Shown: positions 1-7,230 of the stretch, piece after piece
Numbering within the stretch: the first letter of the stretch is position 1
Layout: every line of letters begins with the position of its first letter
NCBI GenBank assembly: GCA_934154805.1
Contig: CAKPGM010000002.1
Coordinates: 1 to 64,000, forward strand
Reading direction: 5' to 3'
DNA: 64,000 bases
Source: an uncultured Clostridia bacterium
GTDB lineage: Bacteria; Bacillota; Clostridia; TANB77; CAG-508
Made by a program: the position numbers and the translations under genes
The notes under the pieces: generated by a model
What the model was told of the DNA's origin: nothing
The model's database searches: none
What the model saw: the letters and a program-made list of their open reading frames with translations, nothing else

Positions 1-1
1 A

Positions 2-544
2 GGTGTTGACTCAAAACATGCTGACCAACAAGTTAGAGGTACAACAGTACTTCCAAATGGAACAGGTAAAACACAAAAAGTTTTAGTATTCGCAAAAGGA
101 CCAAAAGCTGACGAAGCAACAAAAGCAGGAGCAGACTTTGTAGGTGCAGAAGAATTAATACCAAAAATCGAAAAAGAAAATTGGTTTGACTATGATGTTA
201 TAGTTGCTACACCAGATATGATGGGTGTTGTTGGTAGATTAGGTAAAGTATTAGGACCAAAAGGATTAATGCCAAACCCTAAATCAGGAACAGTTACAAT
301 GGATGTAGAAAAAGCTATAAAAGAAATCAAATCAGGAAAAGTTGAATATAGATTAGACAAAAATAATATAATTCACTTAGGTTTTGGAAAAGTATCTTTT
401 GGAGTAGAAAAATTAGCAGAGAACTATGAAACAATCATAGAAGCAATAATCAAAGCTAAACCAGCTGCTGCAAAAGGACAATACATTAAGAGTGTAGCAA
501 TATCTACAACAATGGGTCCAAGTATGTATATTGACCAAAAATAA
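2..544 (+). CDS. rplA: 50S ribosomal protein L1, 3' part (5' end lies before the window)
   Basis: L1 binds 23S rRNA at the L1 stalk and helps release E-site tRNA. In many bacteria it also represses its own operon. The open frame runs in from the window edge with no start codon. The visible 180 residues carry the family signature GRLGKVLGPKGLMPNPKSGT, followed by the usual C-terminal half ending at TAA. The next genes are rplJ and rplL, the standard rplK-rplA-rplJ-rplL order, so rplK should lie just upstream. An internal ATG at 218 is not the real start, because typical L1 sequence continues upstream of it in frame. Confidence 0.97.
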   Translation, partial: GVDSKHADQQVRGTTVLPNGTGKTQKVLVFAKGPKADEATKAGADFVGAEELIPKIEKENWFDYDVIVATPDMMGVVGRLGKVLGPKGLMPNPKSGTVTMDVEKAIKEIKSGKVEYRLDKNNIIHLGFGKVSFGVEKLAENYETIIEAIIKAKPAAAKGQYIKSVAISTTMGPSMYIDQK

Positions 545-553
545 TTTATGAAA

Positions 554-655
554 TATAGCCAAAGACAGTAGGCATAAAATAAGTCCTACCGAGGCAATAA
601 GAACGGAAAGAATCCAATTCTTATAGCCTCATTGTGGCTGTACGGATTGGATTTT
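554..655 (+). promoter_or_regulatory. Ribosomal protein L10 leader
   Basis: The region between rplA and rplJ has the conserved L10-leader pattern: AGCCAAAGACAGUAGGC (556-572), then UCCUACCGAGGCA (584-596), which pair in part. A second stem follows, with AATCCAAT (611-618) and ATTGGATT (647-654) enclosing AGCC/GGCT. In Bacillota this RNA binds the L10-(L7/L12)4 complex and represses rplJL expression. The U-rich stretch after 654 could let the last stem act as an attenuator. The motif is seen directly; the mechanism is inferred from the family. Confidence 0.88.
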
Positions 656-695
656 AATATTTGAAATGGTAATATAAATTAGGAGGTGAATAAAA

Positions 696-1196
696 GTGGC
701 AAATGAAAAAATAATAGCAAAAAAACAAGCACAAGTTGAAGAATTAGCTAAAGAAATAAAAGAAGCTAAAGTAGTACTTTTAACAGACTACAGAGGAATA
801 ACTGTTACTGATGTAACAAAACTTAGATCAGATCTAAGAAATGTAAATGCAGAATATAGAGTTATAAAAAATAACATAATAAGAAGAGCGCTAGAGGCTA
901 ATGGAGAGAAAGAATTAGATTCTGCTCTAGAAGGACCAGTTGCTGTAGTAATGAGTAAAGAAGATTACTTAGAACCATCTAAAGTAATATACAACTTTAC
1001 TAAAGACCACGACTTCTACAAAATTAAGGGTGGAATAATCGAAGGTAAAGTTATGACTGCAGAAGAAATAATAACACTAGCAAAACTACCATCAAGACAA
1101 GAATTACTTGCAAAACTTGCTGGAGCTTTACTTGGAAATATTACAAAACTTGCAGTTGCGCTTGATCAGGTTAAGGTGCAAAAAGAGAACGCCTAA
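696..1196 (+). CDS. rplJ: 50S ribosomal protein L10
   Basis: L10 anchors L7/L12 dimers at the base of the ribosomal stalk. The 166-residue product has the usual length. It begins MANEKIIAKKQAQVEELAKE and contains the RNA-binding N-terminal domain (LLTDYRGITV, YRVIKNNIIRRAL). The C-terminal helix that carries the L7/L12 dimers follows. The start is GTG at 696, set by AGGAGGTG at 681-688. The gene follows an L10 leader, so autoregulation is likely. Its stop codon overlaps the left arm of the large palindrome at 1195-1319. Confidence 0.97.
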   Translation: MANEKIIAKKQAQVEELAKEIKEAKVVLLTDYRGITVTDVTKLRSDLRNVNAEYRVIKNNIIRRALEANGEKELDSALEGPVAVVMSKEDYLEPSKVIYNFTKDHDFYKIKGGIIEGKVMTAEEIITLAKLPSRQELLAKLAGALLGNITKLAVALDQVKVQKENA

Positions 1197-1319
1197 TTTT
1201 AATGAAAAACTTCGTACTGCTGCGTTAATCGTCACCAACAAAATATCCTCGACGTACCATAGTACGCCTCCGGTATTTTGGGTTAGATTGCCTTGCATTA
1301 CTAGTTTTTGATTAAAATT
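1195..1319. repeat. 125-bp imperfect palindrome between rplJ and rplL
   Basis: The left half (from 1195) and the reverse complement of the right half (ending at 1319) align almost end to end. The outer arms are AATTTTAATGAAAAACT and its counterpart AATTTTAATCAAAAACT. The inner arms are CAAAATATCC...GACGTAC against CAAAATACC...GCGTAC. The centre, at 1252-1266, is GTACCATAGTAC. The block is more GC-rich than its surroundings. It looks like a palindromic intergenic element inserted in the rplJ-rplL spacer. No other copy is seen in this window. Confidence 0.75.
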
Positions 1320-1336
1320 CAATTAAAAATTCGAAA

Positions 1337-1418
1337 TCACTTTATTGTGAGATATGAACGAAGAGTTCAGGATAAAAATTAAAATTCACATTGCCGTGAA
1401 AATAAGAACATAAAGTTC
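1337..1418 (+). repeat. Tandem pair of two-hairpin modules before rplL
   Basis: Four short stems occur in the order TCAC/GTGA (1337-1350), GAAC/GTTC (1356-1368), TTCAC/GTGAA (1385-1400) and GAAC/GTTC (1406-1418). The second pair repeats the first at an offset of about 50 bases. Loop and spacer sequences differ, but the stem sequences are kept. The block sits directly before the rplL ribosome binding site. It may affect RNA stability or rplL translation; that role is a guess. Confidence 0.45.
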
Positions 1419-1453
1419 TAAAAATAAAAAATATAAATAAGGAGGAAATTAAA

Positions 1454-1819
1454 ATGGCAAAAATAGATGAATTATTAGAAAGCATTGATGCTTTATCAGT
1501 AGCAGAACTTGCTGAATTAGTTAAAGGAATAGAAGAAAAATATGGAGTATCTGCAGCAGCAGTAGCAGCACCAGTAGCTGGAGCAGCTGGAGCAGCAGCT
1601 GAAGAAAAAACTTCATTCAACGTAGTATTAAAAGAAGCTGGAGCAAACAAAATCCAAGTAATCAAGGTTGTTAGAGATGCAACAGGATTAGGATTAAAAG
1701 AAGCTAAAGACTTAGTTGATGGAGCACCAAAAACAGTTAAAGAAGGAGCTTCTAAAGAAGAAGCAGAAGAATTAAAAGAAAAATTCTCAGCAGCAGGAGC
1801 AGTTGTAGAATTACAATAA
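1454..1819 (+). CDS. rplL: 50S ribosomal protein L7/L12
   Basis: L7/L12 forms the flexible stalk that recruits translation factors. The 121-residue product has the N-terminal dimerisation domain, an Ala-rich hinge (residues about 35-50), and the conserved C-terminal domain with KTSFNVVLKEAGANKIQVIK and ATGLGLKEAKDLVD. GGAGG at 1441 sets the ATG at 1454. The 257-base gap from rplJ is longer than usual and is filled by the palindrome and the mini-hairpins listed separately. Confidence 0.98.
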   Translation: MAKIDELLESIDALSVAELAELVKGIEEKYGVSAAAVAAPVAGAAGAAAEEKTSFNVVLKEAGANKIQVIKVVRDATGLGLKEAKDLVDGAPKTVKEGASKEEAEELKEKFSAAGAVVELQ

Positions 1820-1893
1820 TTCTAATGGATAAGGGTCAGGGAAACTTGATCTTTATTTTTTTATAAAGATAACCAAGAGATATTACAAAATGA

Positions 1894-1926
1894 AAAGGTG
1901 TATAAATATTTATATACACTTTTTTA
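1894..1926 (+). terminator. Terminator after rplJL
   Basis: GTGTATA and TATACAC form a stem around an AT-rich loop, with AAAAGG before it and TTTTTT after it. It ends the rplA-rplJ-rplL transcript ahead of the next promoter. Confidence 0.75.
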
Positions 1927-1938
1927 CTTGTTCCTACA

Positions 1939-1967
1939 TTGACTTGATATAACAATAATAATATAAT
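1939..1967 (+). promoter_or_regulatory. Sigma-A type promoter for the dGTPase-like gene
   Basis: TTGACT (1939-1944) and TATAAT (1962-1967) are separated by 17 bases, about 28 bases upstream of the start codon. Confidence 0.7.
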
Positions 1968-1994
1968 AAAATATATCATATACAAGGAGGACAT

Positions 1995-3230
1995 ATGGAA
2001 GAGATAGAATTAAATAAGCTTGCGTCAGAAGCAGCAAATAATAAAAATCCAAAATGGGAACAAATGATATCAAGAGAAAAAGAGTTATATAATACAAAAA
2101 TAGATTTAAGAACAGAGTTCCAGAGGGATTATACAAGAATATTATATTCAAATGCATATAAAAGATTAAAACACAAAACACAGGTATTTTTTTCTCCGGA
2201 AAATGATCATATATGTACAAGAATGGAACACGTAAATCATGTGGAATCAATAAGCTATCTTTTAGCAAAAGCTTTTGGATTAAACACAGAACTAACAAAA
2301 ACAATATCAATCGCACACGATTTAGGACATGGACCATTTGGACATAAAGGAGAAAGAGAACTTAATGCAATTTTGGTAAGAGATACTGGAAAGACATTTT
2401 GGCATGAAAAAAATGGACTTAACTATGTAGATAATATAGAACTATTAGAAAACAGAGAAGGCTATAAGGAAAATCTGAATTTAACATATGCTGTAAGAGA
2501 TGGAATAATATCTCATTGTGGAGAGATTGATGAAAACAGCGTAAAGCCTAGAATGGAAGCAATAGACTTAAATAAATATACAAAACCAAATGAGTATGCA
2601 CCATTTACTTGGGAGGGATGTATAGTAAAAATCTCTGACAAAATTTCATATTTAGGAAGAGATATAGAGGATGCTCTAAGATATGAGATACTAGAGCCAG
2701 AAGATATAGAAAATCTAAATAAAGAACTAAAATTTAATAACTTTGGATATGATACTTTAAATAATACAAATATCATTAATTTCTTAAGTGGTGATTTAAT
2801 AAAAAATAGCTCAATTGAAAAGGGACTAACATTCTCAGAAGAAGGACTGAATTTAATAAATAGACTAAAGGAATTTAATTACGAAAAAATATATAAAAAT
2901 GAAAAGCTTGCAATAGGTGATGAGTATTTTAAGATAATAATAAATACAATTTACAATGTATTAAAATCGGTGTATAGCAATAAAATAGAGAATATTATTG
3001 GAAATTCTAGAACAAAATTATATAAAGAAGTAATAGAAGAATTTGCGTATTGGTTACAAGATTTTTGCATTGAATATGATGGATTAGACAATGCGGAAAG
3101 AAAGTTAAAGAATAATAAATTATATGATTTAAATAAGAAGGAAGATTATATACAAGCAATAGTGGAATATATATCTGGAATGACGGATAACAAAGTAATA
3201 AATGTATACAATAAAATAATTAGTTTTTAG
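1995..3230 (+). CDS. Deoxyguanosinetriphosphate triphosphohydrolase-like HD-domain protein
   Basis: Proteins of this family hydrolyse dNTPs to deoxynucleosides and triphosphate and help control the dNTP pool. The 411-residue product has the family N-terminus (RTEFQRDYTRILYSNAYKRL). The HD-domain metal ligands are His82 region (MEHVNHVE), His108-Asp109 (IAHDLGHGPFGHKGE) and a later Asp in KISDKISYLGRDIEDA. AAGGAGG sets ATG 1995. The short-chain dehydrogenase gene follows after 10 bases, so the two are probably co-transcribed. The precise dNTP specificity cannot be read from sequence. Confidence 0.9.
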   Translation: MEEIELNKLASEAANNKNPKWEQMISREKELYNTKIDLRTEFQRDYTRILYSNAYKRLKHKTQVFFSPENDHICTRMEHVNHVESISYLLAKAFGLNTELTKTISIAHDLGHGPFGHKGERELNAILVRDTGKTFWHEKNGLNYVDNIELLENREGYKENLNLTYAVRDGIISHCGEIDENSVKPRMEAIDLNKYTKPNEYAPFTWEGCIVKISDKISYLGRDIEDALRYEILEPEDIENLNKELKFNNFGYDTLNNTNIINFLSGDLIKNSSIEKGLTFSEEGLNLINRLKEFNYEKIYKNEKLAIGDEYFKIIINTIYNVLKSVYSNKIENIIGNSRTKLYKEVIEEFAYWLQDFCIEYDGLDNAERKLKNNKLYDLNKKEDYIQAIVEYISGMTDNKVINVYNKIISF

Positions 3231-3240
3231 GAGGCTAAAT

Positions 3241-4011
3241 ATGATAGCACTGGTTACAGGAGCTTCTTCTGGAATAGGAAGAGATATAGCAAGAGAACTT
3301 GCTAAAAGGAAGTATAATATAATAGCAGTTGCTCGTGGAAAAGAAGCATTAGAGAACTTAAAAAAGGAACTTGAAGAAGAATACAAAGTTAATGTGGATG
3401 TAAGAGCAATGGATTTAATAGACAGAGAAGGTTGTAAAAAACTTCATAATGAGGTTAAAGAAAGATATGGGACAATAGATATACTAGTCAACGATGCAGG
3501 TTTTGGAACCTGTGGCAAATTTACAGAAACAGATTTAGACAAAGAATTAGGAATGATAGATACAAATATAGTGGCTCTACACATATTAACAAAATTGTTT
3601 TTAAAAGATATGGTAAAAGCAGACAAAGGACATGTTCTTAATGTTGCGTCAATAGCAGGTTTTATGCCAGGACCTTTAATGGCGACATATTATTCTACCA
3701 AATCATATGTTGTAAGATTAACTCAAAGCATAAGACATGAGTTATTTAAGCAAAAATCTAAAGTGAAAATTAGTGCATTATGTCCAGGACCAGTTGCAAC
3801 AAATTTTAATAAAGTAGCTGATGTGAAATTTAATTTAGCAGAAGCGGATAGTGAATATGTTGCAAAATATGCAGTTAGGCTAATGTTTAGAAATAGAACA
3901 CTTATATTTCCAAACTTCTTTATATGGTTAGGAAGAGTATTTGCAAAGCTTCTTCCAGACCAGATATCAGCATTTTTCTGCTATTATGCACAAAGAAGAA
4001 AAATACAATAA
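3241..4011 (+). CDS. Short-chain dehydrogenase/reductase
   Basis: An NAD(P)-dependent oxidoreductase of the classical SDR family, 256 residues. The Rossmann motif TGASSGIG lies at residues 6-13. The NAG-type motif appears as NDAGFG, the catalytic Ser as VASIAG, and the active-site YxxxK as YYSTK. The Arg after the Rossmann motif (VARGK) hints at NADP preference. The C-terminus (IWLGRVFAKLLPDQISAFF) is hydrophobic, as in DltE/YqjQ-like SDRs, so membrane association is possible. The substrate is unknown. It lies 10 bases after the dGTPase-like gene. Confidence 0.9.
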   Translation: MIALVTGASSGIGRDIARELAKRKYNIIAVARGKEALENLKKELEEEYKVNVDVRAMDLIDREGCKKLHNEVKERYGTIDILVNDAGFGTCGKFTETDLDKELGMIDTNIVALHILTKLFLKDMVKADKGHVLNVASIAGFMPGPLMATYYSTKSYVVRLTQSIRHELFKQKSKVKISALCPGPVATNFNKVADVKFNLAEADSEYVAKYAVRLMFRNRTLIFPNFFIWLGRVFAKLLPDQISAFFCYYAQRRKIQ

Positions 4012-4062
4012 TTTTCAAATAAATTTCACATTTTTGTCACAATTATATTGTATTATACTTGT

Positions 4063-4093
4063 ATAGTAAGTAAAAATAAATTAAACTTACTAT
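4063..4093 (+). promoter_or_regulatory. 9-bp perfect inverted repeat in the htrA leader
   Basis: ATAGTAAGT (4063-4071) and ACTTACTAT (4085-4093) are perfect inverted arms around a 13-base AT-rich spacer, just before the ribosome binding site of the HtrA gene. It could be a repressor or activator site, or an RNA stem near the start. A plausible but short-spaced promoter (TTGTCA 4034, TATACT 4054) lies immediately upstream. Confidence 0.5.
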
Positions 4094-4107
4094 TTTAGGA
4101 GGAAATT

Positions 4108-5355
4108 ATGGAAGAGAATAATGTTAAAGAACCAGATAAAGTATTGAATAAAGATGGAAAGGAATTTAAAGCGGTAAAAGTAAACAAAGAAGAAAATACA
4201 CAAAAAATGAATTGGGGTAAACAAGTATTTATGCCATTTGTTAGTGGTGTATTAGGAGCTGGACTTGTTTTAGGTGTTTGTTTAGGAATTCCAGATGTTA
4301 GAACTGGTCTACTAAAAACTACAAATGGAACAGTGTCTACAAGTACATCAAATCAAAAAACTACACAATTAAATACAACTCAACTATCTTTAGAGAGTTA
4401 CTCAGAAATAGGAATATCAGTAGCTCAAAAAGTACTACCATCAATAGTAGGAATAAAAGTCGAGTACCCAGTTAATTCAATATTTGTTCAACAGCAACAA
4501 AATACTGCATCAGCTCAAGGATCAGGAATTATTATAAGCGAAGACGGATATATATTGACCAATAATCATGTTATCAATTCAAGCTCGAATTCTTCATTCT
4601 ATTCTTTAGGAGAGGCTACAAAACTTAGTGTTTATCTATATAATGATGAAACTGAATATGAAGCAAAAGTTGTTGGAACAGACGAAGAAACAGACTTAGC
4701 TGTTATAAAAATAGAAAAAGAAGGATTACAAGTAGCAGAGCTTGGAGATTCTAGCAGTGTGGCAGTAGGAGAATTTGCTATGGCAGTAGGAAACCCTTTA
4801 GGAATGCAAAGCTCTGTAACTGCAGGAATGATTGGCGCTGTTGATAGAGAAATTACAGATTCTGACGGAAAGACATATAAGTTAATACAAACAGATGCTG
4901 CAATAAATTCAGGAAATAGTGGTGGAGCGCTTGTAAATAGCAAAGGACAAGTAATAGGAATAAATACATTGAAAATAGCATCCACAGGAGTTGAAGGAAT
5001 GGGATTTGCTATACCTATCAATTCTGCAAAACCAATATATGAACAACTAATAACATACAATAAAGTAAAAAGACCTTATATTGGAATAAGTGGAAGAGAC
5101 TTAGGCAAAGATTTAGCAGAAAGAAATAATTTGCCAGAAGGAATATATGTTGTAGAAGTTGATGAATTTTCAGCTGGAGAGAAAGCAGGTATAAAGGCTG
5201 GAGATGTAATAATTAAAGCAGATGGCAAAGACATAAAAACCATGAATGAACTAAATTCAATAAAGAATGAGCATCAAATTGGAGAAACAATGACAGTAAC
5301 AGTAAGCAGAAATGGAAAAGAAAAAGATTTAAAAATCACATTACAAGAAAAATAA
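4108..5355 (+). CDS. htrA: HtrA/DegP-family membrane-anchored serine protease with PDZ domain
   Basis: A surface quality-control protease that degrades misfolded exported proteins. The 415-residue product has a charged cytoplasmic N-terminus and one membrane segment at about residues 40-62. A Thr/Ser/Gln-rich linker follows, then the trypsin-like domain with the catalytic triad His154 (TNNHVI), Asp196 (ETDLAVI) and Ser271 (GNSGGAL). One C-terminal PDZ domain spans about residues 320-410. TTTTAGGAGG precedes ATG 4108. Stress control is likely, and an inverted repeat overlaps its leader. It appears monocistronic, with hairpins and a terminator after it. Confidence 0.95.
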   Translation: MEENNVKEPDKVLNKDGKEFKAVKVNKEENTQKMNWGKQVFMPFVSGVLGAGLVLGVCLGIPDVRTGLLKTTNGTVSTSTSNQKTTQLNTTQLSLESYSEIGISVAQKVLPSIVGIKVEYPVNSIFVQQQQNTASAQGSGIIISEDGYILTNNHVINSSSNSSFYSLGEATKLSVYLYNDETEYEAKVVGTDEETDLAVIKIEKEGLQVAELGDSSSVAVGEFAMAVGNPLGMQSSVTAGMIGAVDREITDSDGKTYKLIQTDAAINSGNSGGALVNSKGQVIGINTLKIASTGVEGMGFAIPINSAKPIYEQLITYNKVKRPYIGISGRDLGKDLAERNNLPEGIYVVEVDEFSAGEKAGIKAGDVIIKADGKDIKTMNELNSIKNEHQIGETMTVTVSRNGKEKDLKITLQEK

Positions 5356-5400
5356 TATACAAATTCGTTACAATCAGTTCACAAAATGGACAAAAAACCT

Positions 5401-5444
5401 TGGTAATATTATACCATAGTTAGCAAGACTCCAAAAGCTAACTA
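5401..5444 (+). other. Two consecutive stem-loops after htrA
   Basis: TGGTA/TACCA (5401-5416) is followed directly by an 8-bp perfect stem, TAGTTAGC/GCTAACTA (5417-5424 and 5437-5444), with a 12-base loop. There is no T-run after the second stem, so it may protect the mRNA end or form a small RNA rather than terminate transcription. Confidence 0.4.
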
Positions 5445-5475
5445 AAAATAAAAAACATCCCCTTTTATTTTCGAA

Positions 5476-5507
5476 ACGACTACCTAGAGAAGGCAGTCGT
5501 TTTTTTA
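5476..5507 (+). terminator. Terminator downstream of htrA
   Basis: ACGACTACC (5476-5484) and GGCAGTCGT (5492-5500) form a stem with one mismatch, followed by seven T. Confidence 0.8.
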
Positions 5508-5569
5508 TCATTCATAAACAAAGTTGCATATAATATAATAATGATAAAATGAAAAGAGTGTGAATTAAA

Positions 5570-6727
5570 TTGAATACAATATACCTTGACCATTCTGCTA
5601 CAACAGCAGTAAAAAGAGAAGTGTTAAATGCTATGCTACCATATTTTGGAGTTGAGTATGGTAATCCATCTGCATTATATTCAATAGGAAGAAATGCAAA
5701 AAGAGCAATAGAAAAAGCTAGAAGGCAGGTGGCAATGGCTCTTAATTGTAGAAGCGAAGAAGTGTACTTTACATCTTGTGGTAGTGAGAGTGATAATTTA
5801 GCCATAAAAGGGTTTGCATATGCGAATAGATGCAAAGGGAATAACATAATAACTTCAAAGATAGAACATCATGCAGTACTGAATGCGTGTAAAACATTGG
5901 AGAAAAATGGATTTACAGTAACATACCTGAATGTTGACGAGAATGGATTTATAGACCTTAACGAATTGGAAAGAGTAATTACTAGCAATACAATATTAAT
6001 AAGTATAATGACGGCAAATAACGAGATTGGAACTGTACAGAAAATAAGAGAGATAGGGCAGATTGCACATCAAAATAATATTGTATTTCATACTGATGCT
6101 GTTCAAGCAATAGGAAATATAAAGATAGATGTGCAAAAGATGAATATAGATATGTTATCAATGTCAGCACATAAATTTTATGGTCCAAAAGGAATTGGAG
6201 CATTATATGTTAAAGATGGAATTCCTTTTGAGAAAATACAGGATGGTGGACATCAAGAAAGAGATAAAAGAGCAGGTACGGAAAATGTTGCTGAAATAGT
6301 GGGACTTGGAAAAGCAATTGAAATAGCCAATTTTAATATAGAAAAATATAATGCGAAACTTCTAGAATTACGAGAATATTGCATAAAACAATTAAAAGAG
6401 AATATAAAAGACATAAAAATAAATGGTGATTTAGAAGAAAGGTTGCCAGGAAATATAAATGTGTCCTTTAAAGGATGTGATTCTAGTCAGATTTTATTAG
6501 AGTTAGATAAGCTAGGAATATGTGCATCAGGAGGATCTGCTTGCTCTTCTGGAAGTAGTTTACCTTCTCATGTATTGCTTGCGATTGGTTTAGAAAGAAG
6601 TTATTTAGAAGGAAGCATACGATTAACTTTAGGAGAAGAAAATACAAAAGAAGATATAGATTATTTTATTAAAAATATAATAAAGATTGTGAAAAAAATA
6701 AAGAGAGAAGAGATGCAGGCAATGTGA
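5570..6727 (+). CDS. Cysteine desulfurase, NifS/IscS type
   Basis: A PLP enzyme that takes sulfur from L-cysteine for Fe-S clusters or tRNA thiolation. The 385-residue product has the PLP lysine Lys202 (SMSAHKFYGPKG), the cofactor histidine in KIEHHAV, and the persulfide Cys325 within ASGGSACSSGS. The start is TTG at 5570, giving MNTIYLDHSATTAV, which fits the family N-terminus. No in-frame ATG matches the family start. No iscU, nfs regulator or thiI is adjacent, so the sulfur acceptor is not shown. Its last codons are part of a hairpin serving the convergent gene. Confidence 0.93.
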   Translation: MNTIYLDHSATTAVKREVLNAMLPYFGVEYGNPSALYSIGRNAKRAIEKARRQVAMALNCRSEEVYFTSCGSESDNLAIKGFAYANRCKGNNIITSKIEHHAVLNACKTLEKNGFTVTYLNVDENGFIDLNELERVITSNTILISIMTANNEIGTVQKIREIGQIAHQNNIVFHTDAVQAIGNIKIDVQKMNIDMLSMSAHKFYGPKGIGALYVKDGIPFEKIQDGGHQERDKRAGTENVAEIVGLGKAIEIANFNIEKYNAKLLELREYCIKQLKENIKDIKINGDLEERLPGNINVSFKGCDSSQILLELDKLGICASGGSACSSGSSLPSHVLLAIGLERSYLEGSIRLTLGEENTKEDIDYFIKNIIKIVKKIKREEMQAM

Positions 6728-6739
6728 TTGCATCTCTTC
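6690..6739 (-). terminator. Terminator of the 6747-7079 gene, overlapping the end of the desulfurase gene
   Basis: GAAGAGATGCA (6707-6717) and TGCATCTCTTC (6729-6739) make an 11-bp stem. Read on the minus strand it is followed by a T-rich run (CTCTCTTTATTTTTTT). Confidence 0.65.
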
Positions 6740-6746
6740 CGAGGTC

Positions 6747-7079
6747 TCAAATAGACTCCAATTTCTTTATGAAATTCTGAACCATTGACATTGGAAGTAT
6801 CTTTTTTGTGCGAGTAGAAATTTCAATCACTTCGTACTGGTGAACAACGTCAGCAGTGATAGTGGAATACTTGTAATGTGTACAAGTATAAATGTTGAAA
6901 GGTCTAAAGAAACACTTAATCTTGGTTAAGATAGTGTTGAAATATTCCTTGTCAATATCATCCTTTGCGATAGGAACAGAGATTCTATAAATCATTGTGG
7001 GAGTTTTGGTCGGATATGCCGATCCGAATGTGGTTTTGTCCAACCGGACAACTTGGATTCGTTCCTCTTGTTGAGTCAT
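6747..7079 (-). CDS. Hypothetical protein, 110 residues, higher GC than its surroundings
   Basis: I do not recognise the family. The product has no signal peptide or membrane segment. It is basic at the C-terminus and has two Cys near the middle (KIKCFF, YTCTHY). GC is roughly 40%, against about 30% around it. Codons such as CGG, GGC and CTG are used more, as in the orphan genes at 48.4-50.2 kb. It has its own promoter (7137-7165), a TGGAGG ribosome binding site and its own terminator, so it is a single-gene unit inserted convergently between the desulfurase gene and mfd. Recent acquisition is an inference from composition. Confidence 0.7.
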   Translation of the reverse strand: MTQQEERIQVVRLDKTTFGSAYPTKTPTMIYRISVPIAKDDIDKEYFNTILTKIKCFFRPFNIYTCTHYKYSTITADVVHQYEVIEISTRTKKILPMSMVQNFIKKLESI

Positions 7080-7136
7080 ATCTGTTTGCCTCCAGTTTAT
7101 AAAATGTGATTAAAGCTATGCTCTGAATCTAAATAA

Positions 7137-7165
7137 ATTATAACACGAAATTAAAAATAAATCAA
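7137..7165 (-). promoter_or_regulatory. Promoter of the 6747-7079 gene
   Basis: On the minus strand TTGATT and TATAAT are 17 bases apart. The sequence around the -10 (CGTGTTATAATTTA) resembles the -10 region of the paralogous orphan genes near 49.6 and 50.3 kb. Confidence 0.65.
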
Positions 7166-7184
7166 ATTACATAATGTGTATATA

Positions 7185-7213
7185 TTGATTTTTAAGGCTT
7201 TTTGTAGTATCAT
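7185..7213 (+). promoter_or_regulatory. Promoter of mfd
   Basis: TTGATT (7185-7190) and TATCAT (7208-7213) are 17 bases apart. The start codon at 7231 leaves a very short leader with a weak ribosome binding site (GTGAG). Confidence 0.55.
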
Positions 7214-7230
7214 AGTAATGTGAGAAAAAT

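Noticed and set aside
1108..1322. Short open frames on both strands across the rplJ-rplL spacer
   Set aside because: They overlap rplJ and the palindrome and have no ribosome binding sites.
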